From Nocardia lijiangensis NBRC 108240 (lineage in GTDB: Bacteria; Actinomycetota; Actinomycetes; Mycobacteriales; Mycobacteriaceae), in NCBI RefSeq assembly GCF_001613045.1, contig NZ_BDBP01000044.1, forward strand, positions 1-64,000: a DNA stretch of 64,000 bases, given 5' to 3'. The notes under the pieces are model-generated. The model worked only from the letters and a program-made list of their open reading frames with translations. It had not been told where the DNA came from and made no database searches. Shown piece by piece: positions 58,824 to 64,000 of the stretch; within the stretch, counting starts at the first letter, position 1, and every line of letters begins with the position of its first letter. The position numbers and the translations under genes are program-made.

Positions 58824-60869
58824 ATGACGAGCAACCCGTTCTTCGAGCGCAGTGCGCTGCCCTACGAGCTGCCGCCGTTCGCGGAGATCCGCGACGAGCA
58901 TTATCTGCCCGCGTTCGAGCGGGGGATGGCGGAGCAGCTGGCTGAGATCGGGGTGATCACGGCGGACGAAGGGGTGCCGACGTTCGCCGATACCGTTGTG
59001 GCGCTGGAACGTTCGGGTGCGCTGCTGACGCGGGTGCTGAATGTGTTCTTCAATATCGTCGGTTCGGATTCCAGCGAGCGGATCGAGGCGATCGAGGCGG
59101 AGATCTCCCCGCGGCTCGCCGCGCATCGCGATGCGGTGTATCTGGATCCGAAGCTGTTCGCCAGGATCGACTCGCTGTATCTGCGGCGGGCCGAGCTAGG
59201 GCTGGATGCCGAGGAAGCGCGGCTGCTCGAGCAGTACCACATCCGGTTCGTCCGGGCCGGCGCGCGACTGGATGCCGAGGGGCAGGCCGGGTTGCGCGAG
59301 CTCAACGCGGAATTGGCCACGGCGGCAACCGAGTTCGGACAGAACTTGTTGGCCGCGACCAATGCGGCGGCGCTGGTCGTTGAGCACGAGGACGAGCTGG
59401 CCGGTCTCGGGTCCGCCGCGGTGACGGCCGCGGCCGAGAACGCCCGCTCGCTGGGCAAAGACGGGGCGTGGGCGCTGCGCCTGCAGAACGTCTCGAATCA
59501 GCCCGTTCTCGCCGAGTTGGCCGACCGCAACGTGCGGCGCAGGATGCTGGCCGCTTCGCTCGGGCGGGGATTCGGCGCGGACGGCCGCAACGCCGGTCTG
59601 GCCGTTCGCATCGCCGCCCTGCGGGCCGAGCGCGCGGCGCTGCTCGGCTACCCGGACCACGCGGCGTACGCGGTGGAAGACCAGACCGCGAAGACCGCGG
59701 GCGCGGTGGAGGACATGCTGGGACGGCTGGTGCCGCCCGCCGTCGCCAACGCCGAACGGGAGGCGGCGGAGCTCGCTGCGGCCATGCGCGCGGACGACGC
59801 GGACGCCGAGCTGCGCGCCTGGGACTGGCAGTTCTGGTCGGAAAAGCTGAGGGCGGAACGGTTTTCGCTGGACGCCGAGGCGCTGCGCCCCTATTTCGAA
59901 CTCGAGCGGGTGCTGCGGGACGGGGTGTTCTTCGCCGCCGAGCAGGTCTACGGGATCACCTTCGCCGAGCGCGACGACCTGGTGGGCTATCACCCGGAGG
60001 TCCGCGTCTTCGAGGTGTTCGACGCGGACGGCAGCGCGCTGGGACTGTTCCTCGGCGATTTCTTCGCCAGGCCCTCGAAGCGCGGCGGGGCCTGGATGAA
60101 CGAACTGGTCAGCCAGTCCCGGCTGTTGGGGACGCGGCCGGTGGTGGTGAACAACCTCAATATCGCGAAGCCACCCGCGGGTGCACCCGCCCTGCTGACC
60201 TGGGACAACGTCCGGACGCTTTTCCACGAGTTCGGGCACGCGCTGCACGGCCTGTTCTCGGATGTGCGGTTCCCCTTCTTCGCCGGGACCGAGGTGCCGC
60301 GCGACTTCGTCGAATTCCCTTCTCAGGTCAACGAGATGTGGATGAGCAGGCCGGAGGTGCTGGCCAACTACGCCAAGCACGTCGAGACCGGCGCGCCCAT
60401 GCCCGCCGAGCTGGTCGAGCGGATGGCGGCGGCCGAGCGGTTCGGCGAGGGTTTCCGCACCGTCGAGTACCTGGCCGCGGCGCTGCTGGACTGGGCGTGG
60501 CACCGCGTCCCCGGCCCGGATGCGCTGACAGGCACCGACGCCGAGGCGTTCGAGGAGCGTGCGCTAGAGCAGGCGGGCGTGGCCATGGCGACGATTCCGC
60601 CGCGGTACCGGACCGGGTACTTCGCGCACATCTTCTCCGGCGGCTATGCGGCGGGCTACTACTCCTATATCTGGAGCGAGGTGCTCGACGCCGACACCGT
60701 GCAGTGGTTCGAAGACGGCGCCGCACCCGTCCGCGAGAAAGGCGAGACCTTCCGTCGCGAGTTGCTCTCCCGCGGCGGCTCGGTGGACCCGCTGGAGGCG
60801 TTCGAGTCCTTCCGCGGCCGTGCCCCCGAGATCGAGCCGCTGCTGGCTCGCCGGGGCCTGGCGGTCTGA
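58824..60869 (+). CDS. M3-family peptidyl-dipeptidase/oligopeptidase (681 aa)
   Basis: HEFGHALHG near residue 468 is the HExxH zinc motif, with the third ligand in EFPSQVNEMW about 25 residues later. GGYAAGYYSYIWSEVLDADTV near 611 is the conserved C-terminal M3 signature. Length and motifs match the Dcp subgroup, which removes dipeptides from peptide C-termini in the cytoplasm. The ATG at 58824 gives MTSNPFF, the usual start. It has no operon partners in sight. Confidence 0.95.
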   Translation: MTSNPFFERSALPYELPPFAEIRDEHYLPAFERGMAEQLAEIGVITADEGVPTFADTVVALERSGALLTRVLNVFFNIVGSDSSERIEAIEAEISPRLAAHRDAVYLDPKLFARIDSLYLRRAELGLDAEEARLLEQYHIRFVRAGARLDAEGQAGLRELNAELATAATEFGQNLLAATNAAALVVEHEDELAGLGSAAVTAAAENARSLGKDGAWALRLQNVSNQPVLAELADRNVRRRMLAASLGRGFGADGRNAGLAVRIAALRAERAALLGYPDHAAYAVEDQTAKTAGAVEDMLGRLVPPAVANAEREAAELAAAMRADDADAELRAWDWQFWSEKLRAERFSLDAEALRPYFELERVLRDGVFFAAEQVYGITFAERDDLVGYHPEVRVFEVFDADGSALGLFLGDFFARPSKRGGAWMNELVSQSRLLGTRPVVVNNLNIAKPPAGAPALLTWDNVRTLFHEFGHALHGLFSDVRFPFFAGTEVPRDFVEFPSQVNEMWMSRPEVLANYAKHVETGAPMPAELVERMAAAERFGEGFRTVEYLAAALLDWAWHRVPGPDALTGTDAEAFEERALEQAGVAMATIPPRYRTGYFAHIFSGGYAAGYYSYIWSEVLDADTVQWFEDGAAPVREKGETFRRELLSRGGSVDPLEAFESFRGRAPEIEPLLARRGLAV

Positions 60870-60976
60870 CCGGCCGCTGACGAAAGGGGCGGACGCCCGC
60901 CCGCGCGCATCCGCCACCGGCGGGCGTCGTGCGCGCCGCACCTCGCCGTAGCGGACGCGCCGAACCCGCGCGGCCT

Positions 60977-61273
60977 TCAGACGTCGCCGACGCCGATGTG
61001 CTTACCTTCGGCGACGCGAAAGAGGTCGACCACCGCGAGGATCTCTTCCAGAGTGGCCTCGGGCAGACCTTCGACGGTTTGGGCGAACCGGCGCAAGGCG
61101 CGATCGGTGAATTTCGCGACGACGCCGGCATCGCCGCTCTGGCCGAGCAGGCCGCCGTCCGGGCAGGGATGTGCGAGCATGTCCACTCCGTTCCGCCAGC
61201 GACGTTGCCGTGCAGTAGCCGTCAACCGATGAAGCCGAGTATCGGGCGACGGCGCCGCGATGTCACTCGACAA
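60977..61273 (-). CDS. Hypothetical protein (up to 98 aa)
   Basis: The second half, VVAKFTDRALRRFAQTVEGLPEATLEEILAVVDLFRV, is a convincing helical segment ending EGKHIGVGDV. The start is uncertain: TTG 61273 gives 98 residues, and a GTG or ATG giving VDMLAHPC is also possible. No family is recognised. It is convergent with the peptidase gene. Confidence 0.5.
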   Translation of the reverse strand: MSSDIAAPSPDTRLHRLTATARQRRWRNGVDMLAHPCPDGGLLGQSGDAGVVAKFTDRALRRFAQTVEGLPEATLEEILAVVDLFRVAEGKHIGVGDV

Positions 61274-61400
61274 TCGGGAGAAAGAACGAGGGAAAGTTGG
61301 TCACCGGAAACAATACGCGTCATTGCGGGTGGCGAGGCGACATCCGGCGGGCCGGATAGTGTGATTTGCGTTGCGGCACAGCTTGTTTCGCGAGCAGGGC

Positions 61401-61604
61401 TCATGGTTGGCAAGTCCAGCGCGGTGTGGGATTACATGCCAACGGTGATGCCGCCGAACCGCAAGGGATCAGCACCACCCCGACCGCGCCGCCGACGACC
61501 GGGGCGACGTTTCCCACGTGACATCGGCGGGAGCCAACCCGGATCGAGACGACCGCCGCGAGGGGAGCGGCAACCAGCAGCATCGGCATCGCTACGATAT
61601 TCAC
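61401..61604 (-). CDS. Possible small membrane protein (67 aa)
   Basis: From GTG 61604 the frame has two hydrophobic stretches (VAMPMLLVAAPLAAVVSI and VAPVVGGAVGVVLIP). It is weakly supported because there is no clear ribosome site and high GC favours chance frames. The rest of the 61274-61703 gap shows nothing definite. Confidence 0.3.
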   Translation of the reverse strand: MNIVAMPMLLVAAPLAAVVSIRVGSRRCHVGNVAPVVGGAVGVVLIPCGSAASPLACNPTPRWTCQP

Positions 61605-61703
61605 TAGGAAAGCGCACTGTTCGACGAGCGGTTATGCCAGTTCTCTGAAATAGCCAGCGAAAAGCTGAACCCGAACCGACCAGCCGGTGTTAATGTTGGG
61701 GCC

Positions 61704-61940
61704 GTCACATCTCCTTCGTGGCATGTGACCCGCGTGAAGGTGAACGGTTCTCTCCGGAACCCTGGGTAGCGGTTCGAGAAGCCCAGGCGCGCAACCGTTC
61801 ACGCCGCCCCCGGTCATACCGGGGTGGCAAGAGCCCGTTCGGGGGACGGGCGAGGCGACGCTGCCGATGTGGCAGCTCCAAGGTGGTCAGCAAGTCGGCG
61901 CGTCCGGAGACACCAGCAGGTCGGTCCGTGTGGACCTGCC
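61704..61940 (+). ncRNA. Hairpin-dense leader; candidate structured RNA upstream of the GAF gene
   Basis: Successive stems are GTCACAT/ATGTGAC (61704-61729), GTGAACGGTT/AACCGTTCAC enclosing CCTGGG/CCCAGG (61740-61802), GCC-CCCCGGT/ACCGGGG-GGC (61803-61828), CCCGT/ACGGG (61834-61850), GCTGCC/GGCAGC (61860-61876) and GCAGGTC/GACCTGC (61917-61940). The gene start follows 32 bases later. It matches no riboswitch class I can recall with confidence. Confidence 0.4.
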
Positions 61941-61971
61941 GCCGGTGCGCGCCGTGGAGTGAGGTGTCCGA

Positions 61972-62403
61972 ATGCTCGATACCCGACCCAGCACGACGAA
62001 TTTCCCCGGTTCGGTCCCCCTTTTCCCGAACAAGCCCTCGGCGATACCCGCGCAGGCGGCCGCGAACATAGCGCGCCTGCTGCCCGATCATCCCCTGGTC
62101 GGCATCACGGCCTGGGGCCTCGACGGCCTCGAGGTCGTCGGCTGGTCGAGCAGGCAAGCCGCGATACTCGAGCGGGCCGCCGTCGACTTCCCGGATTCGC
62201 CGGGCATGGACGTCATCCGGATGCGCAAGAGGATCTCGATCGGCGACCTCGCCGCGGAATCGCGCTGGCGCGACTACTGCGCCCACCTGTGCGAACACGA
62301 CGTGCGGTCGCTGTACTGTCATCCGCTCGTCTCCGACGGGCAGGTTCTCGGACTGTTGAACCTGTACTCCCACCGCACGAACGCTTTCCGCGCGCGGGGG
62401 TGA
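61972..62403 (+). CDS. Small GAF-domain sensor protein (143 aa)
   Basis: Residues 25-140 form a short GAF domain: LVGITAWGLDGLEVVGWSS, RISIGDLAAESRW, VRSLYCHPLVSDGQVLGLLNLYS. The last strand set (C-H-P-L-x-x-D-G-x-x-x-G-x-L-N-L-Y-S) is the GAF signature. There is no output domain, so it probably works with a partner. The ATG at 61972 has GAGG nine bases upstream. It lies directly behind the hairpin-rich leader. Confidence 0.85.
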   Translation: MLDTRPSTTNFPGSVPLFPNKPSAIPAQAAANIARLLPDHPLVGITAWGLDGLEVVGWSSRQAAILERAAVDFPDSPGMDVIRMRKRISIGDLAAESRWRDYCAHLCEHDVRSLYCHPLVSDGQVLGLLNLYSHRTNAFRARG

Positions 62404-62455
62404 CGCGGACGCGGGGAGGGGACCCCTCCCCGCGTTCCAGCTTCGCCAGGAATCC

Positions 62456-62548
62456 CTACAACGCCGAACCGGTAACGAGTTCGACGATTCCCATGACGAC
62501 TCCGAGCACCGTAGTGACCAAATCCAGCACGGCGGAACCGAGTGTCAT
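62456..62548 (-). CDS. Very small hydrophobic membrane peptide (30 aa)
   Basis: From ATG 62548 the frame is MTLGSAVLDLVTTVLGVVMG plus IVELVTGSAL, essentially one amphipathic membrane helix. AAAGGAGAC lies directly before tandem ATGs at 62551 and 62548, a strong ribosome site for the second. It lies between the GAF gene and the MalT-like regulator, on the other strand. Such peptides can be small membrane regulators or type I-like toxins; no antitoxin RNA is evident. Confidence 0.6.
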   Translation of the reverse strand: MTLGSAVLDLVTTVLGVVMGIVELVTGSAL

Positions 62549-62773
62549 CATGTCTCCTTTCCGTTTTCCGTGGGCACAACCGGACAAGCCTTGCATGCCG
62601 GTCGGTGATATCGATCCGATGACACGCCAGTGCATGCTCCGATCTGGGGCCACACGAAATTCGGATGCGCTGTCGGCATTTCCCTTCGGGACACCTTTAG
62701 TATGAAAACCGAAATACAGAGATTCCTGAGCCAGGCGCGAAAAATGTTGTCGGCAGTCGGTCCAGGAGGCACG

Positions 62774-64000
62774 GTGACCATCTCGCACGGCCCCGTTCTA
62801 CGTTCGATCTCCGCTGACGACAGCGGAATTCCCCTGGCGATGCCGTCGTTTTCGTCGGCACCGATTGCCAGGTCGACGCTGATCGACCGCCTCGATGCGC
62901 TCCTCGCGGCCGACCAGCGGCGGGTGCTGTTGGTTTGCGCGCCCGCCGGGAGCGGCAAGACCGTGCTGCTCGCCGACTGGGCGAGCAGGCTACGGGACCG
63001 AGCGGACCGACGCCCCGCGCTCGGTTGGGTCTCGGTGTCCGAGCAGGACCCGGGAGCCGCGCTGTGGCAGACACTGCGCGAACAGCTGGCACTGCCGAAG
63101 CCGCCGCACCGCCCGTCCGTCGGCGCTCCCGGCTTCGACGCGGCCCAGCTCGTCGAGACGTTGACCGTTCGCGAAACACCGACGGTGATCGTCATCGACG
63201 ACGCGCACCTGATCACCGAGCCGCTCGCCCTCGCCGGGCTGGAACACTTCCTGCTGCACGCGCCGCCGATGGTCACCACGGTGGTTTCCGGCCGCTTCGA
63301 CCCGCCGCTGCGCTGGCATCTGCTCGGGCTGACCGAGCGATCGACCCGGTGGGGCGCGGCCGACCTCGCGATGACCGGCGCGGAGATCGCGGCGTTGTGC
63401 CGCGAACACCACTGCGAACTCGACGACGCCGAACTCGCCACGGTCCTCGACCTGACCAAAGGGTGGGCGGCGCTCGTCCGCATCGCCGCGATGTATCTGG
63501 CCGCCAACCCCGACCGCTCCGCGGCGCTCGCCGTGCTGGCCAGGCCCCCGCGCGCCGTCTCCGACTTCCTGGTCGGCGAGCTGATCGGCGCGCTGCCGCT
63601 GAACGTGCGGCTATTCCTCACCTACACCAGCGTTCCCGCCTCGTTCACCCAGTCGATGGCCGACCACCTGATCGGCGGCGGGGCCGCGCACACGCTCTAC
63701 GAGCTGGACCGGATGAACTTCCCGGTCACCTCGATCGCGCGCGGCGACGACATCTGGTTCACCTTCCATCCGATGCTGCGCGCGTACTTCCTCGCCGAGA
63801 TGAACCGGCTCGGCGCGCAGGCCCGTTCCGAACTACACCTGCGGACCGCGAACGCGTTGCGCGCCGCGGGGCTGCCGCGCCACGCGCTGACGCACCTGCT
63901 CGACGTCTCCGATCCGCGGCACCTGCGCGGGTTTCTCACCGAATGCGGGACGACGATGGTCCTCGACGGGGACGGCGCCGCGCTGTTCGGTGAGCTGCAC
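62774..64000 (+). CDS. MalT/LuxR-type STAND ATPase regulator, N-terminal part (runs off the window)
   Basis: APAGSGKTVLLADW near residues 56-69 is the Walker A loop and TVIVIDDAHLI near 138-148 is Walker B. The later WFTFHPMLRAYFLAEM and following helices fit the winged-helix and sensor part of MalT-like proteins. The C-terminal LuxR HTH should lie beyond base 64000. GTG 62774 with AGGAGG four bases upstream is the likely start; ATG 62702 is in frame and possible. Such proteins activate genes when a ligand lets the ATPase oligomerise. Confidence 0.85.
   Translation, partial: MTISHGPVLRSISADDSGIPLAMPSFSSAPIARSTLIDRLDALLAADQRRVLLVCAPAGSGKTVLLADWASRLRDRADRRPALGWVSVSEQDPGAALWQTLREQLALPKPPHRPSVGAPGFDAAQLVETLTVRETPTVIVIDDAHLITEPLALAGLEHFLLHAPPMVTTVVSGRFDPPLRWHLLGLTERSTRWGAADLAMTGAEIAALCREHHCELDDAELATVLDLTKGWAALVRIAAMYLAANPDRSAALAVLARPPRAVSDFLVGELIGALPLNVRLFLTYTSVPASFTQSMADHLIGGGAAHTLYELDRMNFPVTSIARGDDIWFTFHPMLRAYFLAEMNRLGAQARSELHLRTANALRAAGLPRHALTHLLDVSDPRHLRGFLTECGTTMVLDGDGAALFGELH

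Overview
The window looks like chromosomal DNA of a high-GC mycolic-acid actinomycete, most likely Nocardia or a close relative. The evidence is a multidomain type I fatty acid synthase of the Corynebacteriales kind next to a tRNA-Leu, a very large NRPS, and GTG/TTG starts with apparently leaderless genes. The species call is an inference from gene content.

Layout. Bases 1-5343 (minus strand) hold the N-terminal 1781 codons of the fatty acid synthase; its ACP, KR and KS part lies outside the window. Its promoter region carries three copies of one inverted repeat, probably regulator operators, and tRNA-Leu(UAG) follows. Bases 5.8-16.8 kb are accessory DNA. They contain a Trp/Gly-repeat secreted protein, a stand-alone flavin monooxygenase next to a gene stub and an IS3 scar, a GNAT-PIN-PUA-like fusion protein with an ASCH protein, and a coupled XRE/ImmA-type protease plus GNAT operon with its own operator. 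A TetR/hydrolase divergent pair and a short-chain dehydrogenase complete the stretch.

The most informative structure is at 16960-27864. A 10.9-kb island has inserted into an XRE (MmyB-like) regulator gene, whose first 42 codons lie at 16834-16959 and whose last 236 codons lie at 27858-28565. Joining them at the shared GCCGGGG restores one open frame. A large serine recombinase sits just inside the left junction. The island carries an iteron-rich non-coding segment with two covarying hairpins, then two divergent transcription units: an XRE regulator with an APH-type kinase, and three small proteins, a 161-aa conserved protein, a long SAM methyltransferase and a CYTH-domain protein. At its right end lies a decayed nested transposon with paired end boxes on both sides. 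I see no relaxase or FtsK/TraB translocase, so it is better called an integrative island than an ICE.

Bases 28.6-39.3 kb are ordinary chromosomal genes: LysR and MFS transporter, methyltransferase, a YcnI-like copper-site protein, an aromatic-ring monooxygenase, a serine hydrolase with MerR, an amidohydrolase and small proteins. Bases 39372-55736 (minus) encode one 5454-residue, four-module NRPS with order A-T-E / C-halfC-A-T-E / C-halfC-A-T / C-A-T-TE. It should make a tetrapeptide whose first two residues are D-configured. Bases 56-64 kb hold a glutamine amidotransferase, small proteins, a BASS transporter, an M3 peptidase, a hairpin-dense leader ahead of a GAF protein, a 30-residue hydrophobic peptide and the start of a MalT/LuxR-type ATPase regulator that runs off the window.
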